A stretch of DNA of 64,000 nucleotides from Cinnamomum chago (taxonomy: Eukaryota; Streptophyta; Magnoliopsida; Laurales; Lauraceae): the NCBI GenBank assembly GCA_038049695.1, contig CP142452.1, positions 108,199,001 through 108,263,000 of the forward strand, written 5' to 3'. Position numbers and translations under genes: made by a program. The notes beneath the pieces are model-generated. The model did no database searches. It was given only the letters and a program-made list of their open reading frames with translations, and was not told the DNA's origin. Position 1 is the first letter of the stretch. Every line of letters starts with the position of its first letter. Below are positions 24,744 through 35,766 of the stretch, one piece after another.

Positions 24744-27610
24744 ATGTCTTGGCAAACGTACGTGGATGATCATCTGATGTGCGAGATCGACGGTCACAAT
24801 CTCACGGCCGCGGCGATCATCGGCCACGATGGAAGCGTCTGGGCTCAAAGCGCCACCTTTCCTCAGGTCTGCTTTTTATAGATTTGTAGAATGTGTTTAA
24901 TTTTATTTTATTTTTCTGTTAAATCTGATTGTATTACTGGAGAGACCCATTTCTACATTGGTCATTTGATTGCTTCATGGAATTGATGTGGGTTATTTGG
25001 TATTTGGATGATATGGGGGTATGTTTTAACTGATATAAGGTTAAGCATAGCCATTTAAAAAGAAAACAAGGTAAAACATAGTGCCCCAGTTCTGGTTTCT
25101 ATACAGAAACATTTGATTTTATATGGAGATTCCACCAATTCCTAACTAAATGCTAGAGTAAACCCTGTTCTGCTTTGGATAATCTTAATTATGAGAGGCT
25201 TGAAAATAGATGGTTAGACCAAGTTTAATATCTACATAAATTTTGTAGGTCCATGATGGATTGCTGCCTGGTATCCTCATTCAAGGTGATGGAGAAGAAA
25301 CTAAGAGATCCCACAGTCTTATATTTCTTATGTGGCCCTTGGCTGTCGATTGTAAACGCGTTCACTTGGTTAATGCAAAGATCCCTGTCTCAACCAGCTA
25401 TCTTAGCTGCATATAATTTTTTGCCATGGAACACGTTTGCCCATGAATTAGGATTGACTGACATGGTTATATGTTCCATGTGTTGGGCATAGTGAAAACC
25501 AGCGATCGACACATAAACGAAATGCGTACACAAATCTACTCAAGCATGCCAAAGGGAAAACGCAATTAGCTTTCATGGTTTGGCAATGTGCCTACATCCA
25601 CGTTGTGAAAAGAACTTTCGTCTTTGTTGTTTGAAGAAAGCATTGTACAAATGGCCAAAATACCCATGAACATTGAACCTGGATACAGGAATACAAGACA
25701 TAACCCAACACCATGCATGGTTATTACTATAGACTAGCTTGTGATGCAGAAGTGAATCGTGCTATGTGCCTTAGAAATCGTGATTTTATAATCAGTTGAG
25801 CTGTATTGTGAGTGCTTATATTTTTTTTTCTTTGCACAGTGCATATATTTCGCTTGATTTGCTCATGAGCTTTCATTATTTCTGTCAATGTGTAGCTCAA
25901 GATTGAGGAGGTAACTGGTATAATGAAGGATTTTGCTGATCCTGGATCGCTTGCACCAACTGGCTTATACCTTGGATCCACCAAGTATATGGTGATCCAA
26001 GGTGAGACAGGGGCAGTCATTCGAGGAAAGAAGGTAATGAGTTTTTTTATCTCATCTCAACCATAACCCTATTGATATACCATCTGACTATCAGTAGCTA
26101 TCAATGACCGAAGGTTCCATAAATTGTTTTAAAGAATACATTGAGCATCCCAATTTATCAAGTATTTAAAGCTTATTTGTTTGCATGGAATACATAGAAA
26201 TTGAATACATAGAAATTTATGGCCAGATGAGCACCCCAAAGGATTATGTTAAAGTGGTGAGGGTGAAGAATTAGGGAAATTCTATATGCATCATCCCCTT
26301 ATGCTGAGCACACCCACATCCATTGTGAACAGTGACATTATTCACAATGGATGTGGGTGTGCTCAGCACATATAAGGGGTGCATATAGAATTTCCCGAAG
26401 AATTATGAGGTGAAGGTTGAAGGATACAAGTTAGTGATGGAGATGAGACCTTGACTAAATTTCCTATGATTTGGAATGCTAGGGTGATGGTTGATATTCA
26501 TTTATAATCTTCCCTTTGATCAATTTCGATTATAGGAGAGGTTATTTGTCGGTGATTTTTTTATAATCACCTTTAATTCTTCATTTTTAGCTAATAACGA
26601 AAATACAAAGCCTTCGAATTCCTAGGAGCTCAATTACGTGAAAAGAGCAGGCCATAAGGAAGGGTGCTTATAATAAGTTGGATAAAAAAATTGGCATACA
26701 ATTGTTACTTCAGAGTTTCGTGGTTCAAGATAATTTGCATAATTGATCCAGATATAGTGAAAGTTTTTTTTAGTATGCAAGCAAATGGAAAGAGTGATAA
26801 CTGTTGGTTAATAATGTTTGTGTACAGAAGATAGTGTGATCAAGTCCCAGAAAAATATTTTCATCTTGTGAGGAAAACCTTGATGATGAGAAATCTATGA
26901 TGCTAGATCTTCATGTCAGGATTATTCCTACGCCTCTGGCTAGATTTTATTAAGAGCACCAGAAATAGCTAAAGAGTTATATTCCTCACAACATGAGTAA
27001 TTTTGCAACATATTTGTATAGGATCTAAAGCCTCAATTCTGATTAAACTGAGAATCTAATTAATGATGAAGCCATTTTTTTTCCTTTTTCTTTTAAAATA
27101 ATCTACTTAATGAAGAAGCTAATCACAATAAGTAGAAATCATCTGCTCCATAGATTAGGTAGCTACAAGTGGCAAGAAGTTGAAGGTTGGAACTAGCAAT
27201 TACTTTGGATTGGGCTTGACTTCTTGTACAATTGTAATCTATGGGCTTGACTTCTTGTACTATAGTAACTATGGACTTGACTTCTTGTACAATTGTAATC
27301 TATGGGCTTGACTTCTTGTACAATAGTAATCTATGGACTTGACTTCTTGTACAATTGTATTCTATGGACCTGACTTCTTGTACAATTGTATTCTATCTTC
27401 CTCAATAATAACTAGGACTATTTATATAAGTTGGATTGTGCCATGGCAACTATACAACTCATCACTTGTTTCCAGGGCACTGGGGGTGTTACCATCAAGA
27501 AAACAAATCAAGCTTTGGTCATTGGTATTTATGAAGAGCCCCTGACAGCGGGCCAGTGCAACATGATCGTCGAGAGGCTTGGTGATTATCTCATTGATCA
27601 GGGCATTTAG
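24744..27610 (+). CDS. PRF: Profilin (tandem copy 2)
   Basis: Exons 24744-24866, 25896-26033 and 27476-27610 have the same lengths (123, 138, 135 nt) and phases as profilin 1, giving 131 aa and TAG. The protein has the actin/poly-proline-binding profilin fold marks: [68 protein letters not shown] and VERLGDYL. By hand alignment it differs from profilin 1 at 24 of 131 positions, clustered in the helix around residues 42-59, and it ends in Ile rather than Met. All residues expected for the fold remain, so both copies look functional. Intron 2 contains a foldback transposon (26274-26396) and a 31-bp minisatellite ending 79 bp before the exon 3 acceptor. Confidence 0.97.
26274..26396. mobile_element. 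123-bp foldback MITE with 9-bp TSD (Mutator-like)
   Basis: Two 56-nt arms, from GGGAAATTCTATATGCA to CACATCCATTGTGAA and its complement, pair almost completely apart from two 4-nt indels, around an 11-nt loop. Perfect 9-bp direct repeats GAAGAATTA flank it (26265-26273 and 26397-26405). A 9-bp duplication is typical of Mutator-like transposases. It sits in profilin-2 intron 2. Confidence 0.85.
27212..27396 (+). repeat. 31-bp minisatellite, 6 copies
   Basis: Unit begins GGGCTTGACTTCTTGTACAA and ends TTGTAATCTAT. Starts are at 27212, 27243, 27273, 27304, 27335 and 27366, so one unit is 30 bp and the others 31. The units alternate mainly at GGGCTT/GGACTT/GGACCT and at the AATTG/AATAG position. 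The array ends 79 bp before exon 3 of profilin 2. Confidence 0.9.
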
Positions 27611-28960
27611 CTTGCTTGAATGTATCTCTTTGGGGTGCTTTTTGTTTTTTCCTTCTTTCTTTGGGTTGTTTTCTTTAAAATGAGCTTGCATCTATCTATG
27701 CATGGTGTTGGTAAGGACTGCTGGGGGCAAAAGTATTTGTAAGGTTGTATGACCCCTTTTTCTATACAAAGGTTCTCATTTGTGCATTCTCCATGTGGAT
27801 GGAGATTATGATTTTTAAGTGAGTAAATTGTATTCATAAGGAGCTTGATAATTTTAATGGATATGTTTAATTTTGCATTGCCATGTTGATATTTAGATTC
27901 AATCATTCTAGTTGTTCCCACCAAGGTAAAACTATTTTGAACTGTAATTCTGAGAAAGACTTGTGCAGGCAATGTGCTTCCTTTTTCTTTTTTATCATTA
28001 TGCTTCGTTGGTTTCAGATTCTTAGTAAATGACCATCAAATAATCTCCCCTTATAATGATTATGCAACAATCACCCGATAATGGCTATGGAAGTTAGATT
28101 GCGTGAAAGATATAATAATTGAGCCATATCTAAGATGTGAGAGAGATGGATCATCTGTTATCATTAAAGAGGAAGGTAGGTAGAGAAATTGTAGTTGAGA
28201 GAGAGAGAGAAATTCACTAACCATGGGGCCATTGTTCTTAAAAAAAAAAAAAAAAAACATGGGGCCATTGGAATGGCGGCCAAGAAAAGTAATCTACCGA
28301 ATGGAAACTTATACAACACACAAGTAAAGTAACATACTGGGTGGAAACTTATACCATACAAAGATGAGGCACATATAAAGAGATTGAGTTAAATTTAGAT
28401 TATGCAGAGTGTAATATGAAAAAAGTATACAAATGGTTTAGTGGCGACGTGCATCTCGCTTTTTACATGGGTGACAAGGGATCAATACTTGGTTTAAAAT
28501 ACCATAAAAACTCAAAATTTGATATATATATATATATATATCGACATTTTCCCGAGAAAAAAAAATCTCCCATAATGATACAATTGTAGAAATGATTTAG
28601 GCTGACATCAAAAAATTAGGTGGAACAAGAGCCCAAATGGATCACCGGTTGTTCAAATTTTGGAGAAGATCAAGGTAACCCACATTGACTTTCAAATGTG
28701 GGCTACAGTGCATCCACCATCAGCACCATTCATATGCCATAGATGAGTGGGCCATCCTTTCTATTTAGCACCTTGAATTCAACAACCAACTTTGTTTTTC
28801 ACTCACCAGAAGAAGGTATAGTGGAGTTGCTTTAAAAAAACAGATGCAAAAATTGAAGGGTCATTGTCTCCAAGGTTCATTATATTGAACCACAAAGCTG
28901 ATATGAATGAATTGAAGGGGGTGAGGAGCCATTTTAACAGCAGCAGGTGACTGGTGTGAG
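27611..28960. other. Intergenic region between profilin 2 and the reductase gene
   Basis: Profilin-2 3'UTR, then AT-rich DNA with a TA microsatellite (about 28520-28540). No gene is seen. No convincing TATA box was placed for the reductase. Confidence 0.55.
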
Positions 28961-31900
28961 ATGGAGAGCAGGAAAGCCCGGATTTTGATCATTGGAGCAA
29001 CTGGGTATATTGGGAAGTGGCTAGTGAAGGCAAGCCTCGCACTGGGCCACCCAACTTTCCTGCTTTATCGTCCACAGATCGTGTCCGATCCGGACAAGGT
29101 TCAGATGATCATTGATTTCAAAATGCAAGGGGCCACCCTTCTTCAAGTAAGTCTACACTCAGATAATGCCATTCTATTTCTGCTTCTGCTTCAATTATCA
29201 TTTCCTTGGATTTTCATTCATATACATGTATTAGAGAGTCGAGAGCAATCAGGAAACAACACGTGAAAAAAAAAAAAAAAAAAGAGAGTGTATTCGAGAG
29301 CATTTGAGGATAGCTAATCAATAGGTGAGAAATTAAGAGAAACTCATTTTAGATGTATCCATCTACACATGTGAATTTATGTTCTTCCTTCCCAATGTTT
29401 TCATTTCATATTTATTTGAAGTTTGAACTGGCAGGGATCTCTTGATGACCATGAGAGTTTGGTTCGAGCACTGAAGCAGGTTGATATAGTGGTGTCGGCA
29501 GCTGCAGCCCCTGCCATCCTTAAACAGCTCAATCTCATTGATGCCATCAAACAAGTGGGGATGATCAAGGTTTGTCCCTTCATCTGGCTAAGGAGAGTGG
29601 AATTGGATCCTCTAAGCCTATCCTCCTTATATTCATAAGTACTGCTGCGTGCATCAGTAATTCAAATTGATCAAAACTACCATTATCGATCTCTTGTTTT
29701 TGTGCTTGCTTAAATTTTAAGCCTATAAATGAAAATAATAGTTTTTAGCGGTTTGAATTTTAGGACGCTAAGCGCTCAAAGAATTCACATGAAGAGTTTT
29801 GGATTCATATTGGTAAATTCTTCTTTGTTGAAAATAGAACCTAAGCTCCATTTTCTTTGCAAGTATGGAGATCTTCAGCTATAATGTCAAAAATGTGGAT
29901 CCATTCAACAGCCTTGTTACAGAAAAAAGTCCGGATCCTGTGAAGCTGGCATGCACATGGGGCTGCTGACCTATGCATGGGGGGCAGGGGCTGCCCACAC
30001 TGATGTGGTGGATCTCACTATCAATGTGGAAAAAGCTTAATATCCTGATTAAGAAAAGCAAAATAATAAAGACCTTGGAATTCGTTCAAGACTTCTTTAC
30101 AAATTGATCTTGAGTACTTTACTTTTAGGACTTTTGGAGCAAGGTTGGTTGTTTGGAAAGATACAGAATTCAATTAAAAACCAGGCTCACCTTTTAGTCT
30201 TTGCTGAAAGTCTTCGGAGCATGATTGATGGGCTGCAGACTTAGGGATGGCTACAGGTCACAATCGGATTAGGTTTTAGGCTGATTCAAACCTAACCAAT
30301 AAAATACTCAATATATTTTTTTTGAAGAAATAGACATAATATTATTGTATATCAAGTATTAAAACGTTTCAAATTCTTGATCATTTCTTATAAGATAGTT
30401 AGGAAAACCCATAGTTTTTTAAAAAAAAAGAATCGCATCACAAATTGTTAATACCCATGAATCGAATTGTGAATCATATCGCAAATCATAGGATTTTTTT
30501 TATTTTTCTAATAAAATAAAAAAATAATTAAAAAATATAAAAGTAAAGTAAATGGTATTTATTCATAATCCATTTATTTTCCCTTCATATATAGGGATAT
30601 AAATACAATGACAAATAAGTTATCATAAAATCATATCAAGAACATGATTGCATATATTAATATATGATATGCATAAATAGTTAAAAAGTTTAAAGTATTA
30701 ATATGCATGTATTTTTTATAATCAAAATATAAAAAATAAAAATAAAATTAGACCATCAATCTTATAAAGTAGGGTATTTCTTGAAATTAAAAAAGCGTTC
30801 GTTAAGAAAAAACCCAAAAAAGATTTAAAAAAAAAAAAGAAAGAGAGAGAAGCAGCTATAGACAAGTCTTATATGTATAATTGAGCATTTTAATCAAATA
30901 CATGTTTTTTATTCATCTACCAATCCTCCTTGTGTCTCTATGATTTCATGCTTGGGAGCACATAATAGAAATCAAGGGCTTAAGGATTGGCACATCCTCT
31001 TCTTCATATTCTTTATTTATCTCTAAAACCTCCCTAAAGCCACAAAAACTCTTAAGATATTATGTTAACTACTAAATAACTTCTTTAAAAGTAAAAAATG
31101 CTAAAAGAAAAAAAGAAGGTAAAAGATTATGAATATAAATTAATTAGTCGTAGCTATTCTCAATTAGCTAAATCACTTATATCGTAAGATTCATACTTGA
31201 ATCCTAAGATTCTTCTGTAAATGAAATTCGTCGTATATATTTGAATTGTTTTTTTTTTTCTTTTTTATTTAAAATACGAATAGTAGGATTTTGATAACAA
31301 TGATAATATCTAAAGTTTATTTTTCACTTGTATATTTAATCTAAAGACCTTTGTGTATTGTGGGTGGGGGGCATGCCAACACATGCAGCGTTTCCTACCG
31401 TCGGAGTTCGGGATGGACCCAGACCGGATGATGCATGCGATCCCTCCGGGAGATGAACTCTTCAAGCACAAACAGGTGGTCCGACGTGCAATCGAGAAGG
31501 CCCACGTCCCCTACACCTACGTCTCAGCCAATTGCTTTGCAGGCGTCTTCCTTGCAGGCCTCGCTCAGCTGGCCCACTTCATGCCCCCTACTGATCATGT
31601 CATCATCTACGGCAACGGCGATAAGAAATGTAAGTAAAAACTATATATATTGTGGCCCATCGATCAAAGCCAATTGAACCTCTTTCACATACATACATGA
31701 TACAATGATATTGATGGTGCAGGTATATGGATCAATGAAGATGACATGGCAAGGTACACCATCATGGCCATTGATGACCCAAGAACACTGAACAAGACAC
31801 TTTATCTCCGTCCACCTGGCAACATCTTGACCCAGTTGGAGGTTGTGAGGACTTGGGAGAATATCATGGGGAAAGAGCTCAACAAGACATTTGTGTCAGC

Positions 31901-33387
31901 GGAGGATTGGCTTGCCACCTTAGATAGTAAGTAAATGCTAAGACAAGACCCCTTCTCTTTTGAGTATTTTTGACCATGGGAGTGATGAAAATTGATATGG
32001 CATGATAAAAGTCCCAATCCATAAATCTAACCATCAACAAAGCCAAAATTATAAATCTGATTTATACATGAGTGTTTCCCCGGGGGAAGAGGATGGAAAG
32101 CGATAATGCTTTTCCGCGCTATAATAAAATCAGTGTGACCAGCAATTATGCCCCAGATCACACACACACGTGTTCTAAGAATGTGTTCATGCAATTAAAG
32201 AATTTCGCTTTCCACGTATTTTGATTTCCACAAGAGAGGTATCCTACATTCCTACCTAGGGTTGCAAACGGGACAGTTTTAGATTGGAACCATAGTGAAC
32301 CCAGATCCGTTGTTTCTAAATAACGGTTCCGGGTCTGAATATGATTTTGACTCGAAACCTGTTTTTGTTGATTCTAAACCCAGTTCTGATAGGAAAACCT
32401 GGATCTGGTTTTGTAGCGTAGAGGATTGGAATCTAGTTATAAAATCGATTATAATTTCTCTTTGTTTTTCATTTTTCTTAAAATAAATATATCATTCAAC
32501 TTATAACATTAAATCAAATTTATTACATCCAGTATTATACATAAATAAAAATATTTAAAAAAAATGATTTTAAGGTACAATTTACAATATTAAAGGCTCA
32601 TATGCCAGGTCCCGGGTCCATGACTCGAAACCAAACCCATTTATCAATCGAAATCTATATTGGGTTTCGGATCCGAACCCATTTTTGAATTGGGACCTAA
32701 AATAGGTTCCATACCCGATCTTTTGAGGGTTGGAACTTCCGAGTAATTGGAGAAATCGGATACCCGTTTGTAACCCTATTCCTATCCCTTGTATGGGGAA
32801 ATGAAATTTCATCTATAGAGGAAAAATAGTTTACATTTTTCTCTTTCTTTGAGGAAAATGCATCACACCAAACACCTAAAAAAGGAGTTACACAAAATAC
32901 CAGAATAATTCTCCTCTCTACCAACCACAGATTCTTCTAGTCGCACAAATGCACCCTAAAATCAACTTCATCTACAGCAACAAATAAATAAGCCGAACAA
33001 TTTTCTTAAGCCTGTCTTGACTCTCCAATGATGGATTTGAATCTCTTTTCATAATTGAGGTTCCACTGAGACAAATCAATAGGCAATTGGGTCCATCACA
33101 TCGATCCAAATAATCAAGGACCTGATCAATTGCAAGATCCTTGAAATCTAAGCCTTCTACTCTTTATATCACATTGGACATCATCCATCATATATAAATG
33201 TCGGTTGCCTTCTTTTCATGCAGAGGTGGATCCTCCTGAACAAGTGGCAGTGACCCACTTGTACCAGATATTCCACCGTGGCGATTTGGACTTCAAAGTG
33301 GAGGGCCCACATGGGTTGGATAGCAATGACTTGTACCCGGACTACAAGTACATGACAGCTGAAGAATATCTCAAGCGCTTCACTTAG
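28961..33387 (+). CDS. PIP-family NADPH reductase, pinoresinol-lariciresinol/isoflavone reductase-like
   Basis: Exons 28961-29146, 29435-29569, 31389-31629, 31723-31926 and 33224-33387, totalling 930 nt, give 309 aa and TAG, with in-phase GT..AG junctions. The family (pinoresinol-lariciresinol, isoflavone and phenylcoumaran benzylic ether reductases, eugenol synthases) uses NADPH in cytosolic phenylpropanoid, lignan or flavonoid metabolism. Seen: an N-terminal Rossmann motif GATGYIG at residues 12-18, DHESLVRALKQVDIVVSA, RFLPSEFGMDP at 108-118, the family's catalytic Lys probably K135 in FKHKQVVRRAIE, PYTYVSANCFAG, DDPRTLNKTLYLRPPGN, and a C-terminal EEYLKRF. The EQVAVTH segment near the C-terminus is closest to lariciresinol-type reductases as I recall them. 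The region after VVSAA is shorter than in classical PLR and more like eugenol synthase or PCBER, so the substrate cannot be fixed. Intron 2 is 1.8 kb and intron 4 holds a transposon. Confidence 0.9.
29570..31388 (+). other. Intron 2 of the reductase gene
   Basis: 1.8 kb, very AT-rich from about 30290 to 31330, with many AAAATAA-type tracts. A TTAGGGATGGCTACAGG segment near 30241 resembles the end of the hAT-like family seen in intron 4, and AATCG/CGATT-type motifs follow at 30430-30490. No ends or TSD could be defined. Confidence 0.5.
32256..32777. mobile_element. hAT-like element, 522 bp, in reductase intron 4
   Basis: Left end CTAGGGTTGCAAACGGG and right end CCCGTTTGTAACCCT are inverted repeats. 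The flanks ATTCCTAC (32248-32255) and ATTCCTAT (32778-32785) match at 7 of 8 bases, consistent with an aged 8-bp TSD. The interior is rich in GGTTCCGGGTC / GGATCCGAACCC-type motifs in both orientations and has no coding capacity. Confidence 0.7.
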
Positions 33388-34765
33388 AGCATAATTATGC
33401 AATAATCCGGAACATCAAAGGTTGTATATAAATCCATCAGAAGATTCTCTCCCATCAAAATCATGAGCCACTGTTAGATTGATCACATCGGGTGTATTAT
33501 GATAGGACTGAGAAATTTTATCCTGATAAACCAAGTGAGACTGATTACGAGTGGTTTGGTTCCAACAGTAGGTCCCACATATGAATTTATAGCATTGAAT
33601 GATTCTCTTCCTCAAGCCCATTCAGAGGGGATCTGGACTTGTTATGGAAATGGAATGTCTTGATTTTCTTTGCAGTAAGGAAAATATTGTTGTTACTTTT
33701 TCATTACTATCAGTTACAGTTTTATCAAGCCAAGTACAAGGAGAATTCTCAGAAATTCATTCATTAAACGATTTCAGGATTCATAGCCCAACCAAATGTG
33801 AAAATACCCTGAATTCCTCACTTAGGTATTCAATTCAACCGATTTCCACTACCACGACCGCATCAACTTTCCAGGTGATCTTATGCAAACAATATGAACA
33901 CCCTGAAGACAACTTTCTTTTAGTCATATGTAGCATAATTAGCAAAAGAAGAAGAGTCTTACTCTGGCTGCAGATCTCCGAGTGGCAGGAGGGAAATTAG
34001 AGTCATCGCCAATGAAAAGGTGGTGCAAAAGGGTGCCTGCAATCACCATTTTAGACATAAATGAGTCAGATGTGGAGCCCCTAAACTTTAACATCAGGGT
34101 CTGTTAATGATCAATGGCAAACTTTCATTCACAGCCAACTATCACCATAGTTGTTTTACAACTTTAAATAAATCGTTTTTCTAAGAATTATGACACATGA
34201 TTTCCTAATCCAGATTCCAGACTACTGATCTGATGGGACATCCCCATGGGTGACGGATCCCTCAAAACTTCTCAGATTCATAGATCCTAACCGTCTTTGA
34301 GGAATTGGAGTGTACGTTACTCTCAGGAAACTATATATTTACTGGTACTCAATATCCTTACACGAGGCCCTTTATCATCAACCCATTATCATCGATCCGT
34401 CGAATATAACAAGCTTCAACATGGATGGAGACTCATCTCCTTGATCTCCCAATCAACAACAGCTTCCTGGCAGCTAAAGATGTCACCACACCTTGGCAAG
34501 AACACTTCAGCTCATCCATAGTATGACCCTGGAAGGATGAACCATCAATCAATCTCTAGATAAACAGCTTCATCATGATTGAATTAAGACCTCCAAAATT
34601 AATCAACCAAGTCAAAATGAACAATGGTTTTTTTTTTTTTATCATAACTACTTTTTTCTGAAGGCTAAGAATTATCATCAACAGTTTTTGTAAAACACAA
34701 ATTTCAGTAAAGCATGAATGCAGAGAGATTAATTTCATAAACAAGGTAATTTACAATGTAAAGGC
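33388..34765. other. Intergenic region between convergent genes
   Basis: Lies between the reductase (+) and LAMP1 (-) stop codons and holds both 3'UTRs. An open stretch of 133 codons at 33599-34000 (+) has no domain and no homologue I recognise, so I do not call it a gene. Confidence 0.5.
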
Positions 34766-35721
34766 TCAAGTGAATTTGCCACCGAGAACCAGTGACGCAT
34801 GTTTCACAGCTCTAGAGACCCTCCACACTTGGTGTTGTACTGCTTTCCATGACTCAACGGTGTTCGAGCTCTTTGCCTTACCAATGGCGTCATCTACCCC
34901 TGGAAATGATTTAGATCCATAGCTGTTGTGCTTCAATGGCCCATAAATCTGTAAAGTAACATGTCACAAAAGATGACAATTGAAAAAAAAAAACTTGGCT
35001 TTAGAAAATACAGCATCAAGAGTACTATCCCATCGACCTAGGTTCCCATTAATGTATAAAGGTAGGTCATGAGAACACTTCTCAAAACCCCCACTCCCTA
35101 TTATTGCCATGCTTCCAGATGGGACCCACCAGCCAGACTTCTGTGCTTAGGAATAACTTGGTTGTCACTGAAAATGACTAATGATATCATTAGTTAAGAT
35201 GGATGTTAGAATTAGATTGATCATTGACCATCAATCCTCCAAAAACACCAACATGCTAGGAAGCACGGACACCTCTCCGGGGCTGTCGTGTCGGTGTCGG
35301 ACACGGACACACTCCGGGGCTGTCGTGTCGGTGTCGGACACGGACACACTCCGGACACGTGTCGGACACGCTAAAAAGAGTATCATATTTATTGTTTTAT
35401 ATTTTATATTCCGGGCACATTGGGGACACGCTGGGACACGCTGGCCTCTTTTAATTGGAAAAAAAAATTAGAGTAAAAAAAGAAAAGAAAATGGGGTTGT
35501 TTGTAAAAAGTCATAACTTAAGAGGAAAAGGGGGCTCTTTTAATACGTCCATCCAACTCCAGCCCTAAACGAAAGAGAAAAAAAAACCTCATTCGTCCGT
35601 CTAGCCTTAAACGAAAGAGAAAAAACCCCATTCGTCCGTCCAGTCCTAACAAAAAAAGAAGAAAAATAAGATATGCTATATCGGCGTATCCGTGTCCATG
35701 TATATGATTAGATATGATTAG

Positions 35722-35766
<45 letters not shown>

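Noticed and set aside
33599-34000. 133-codon + frame between the reductase and LAMP1
   Set aside because: No domain, no coding periodicity that I can see, and it lies in the 3' flank of two convergent genes.
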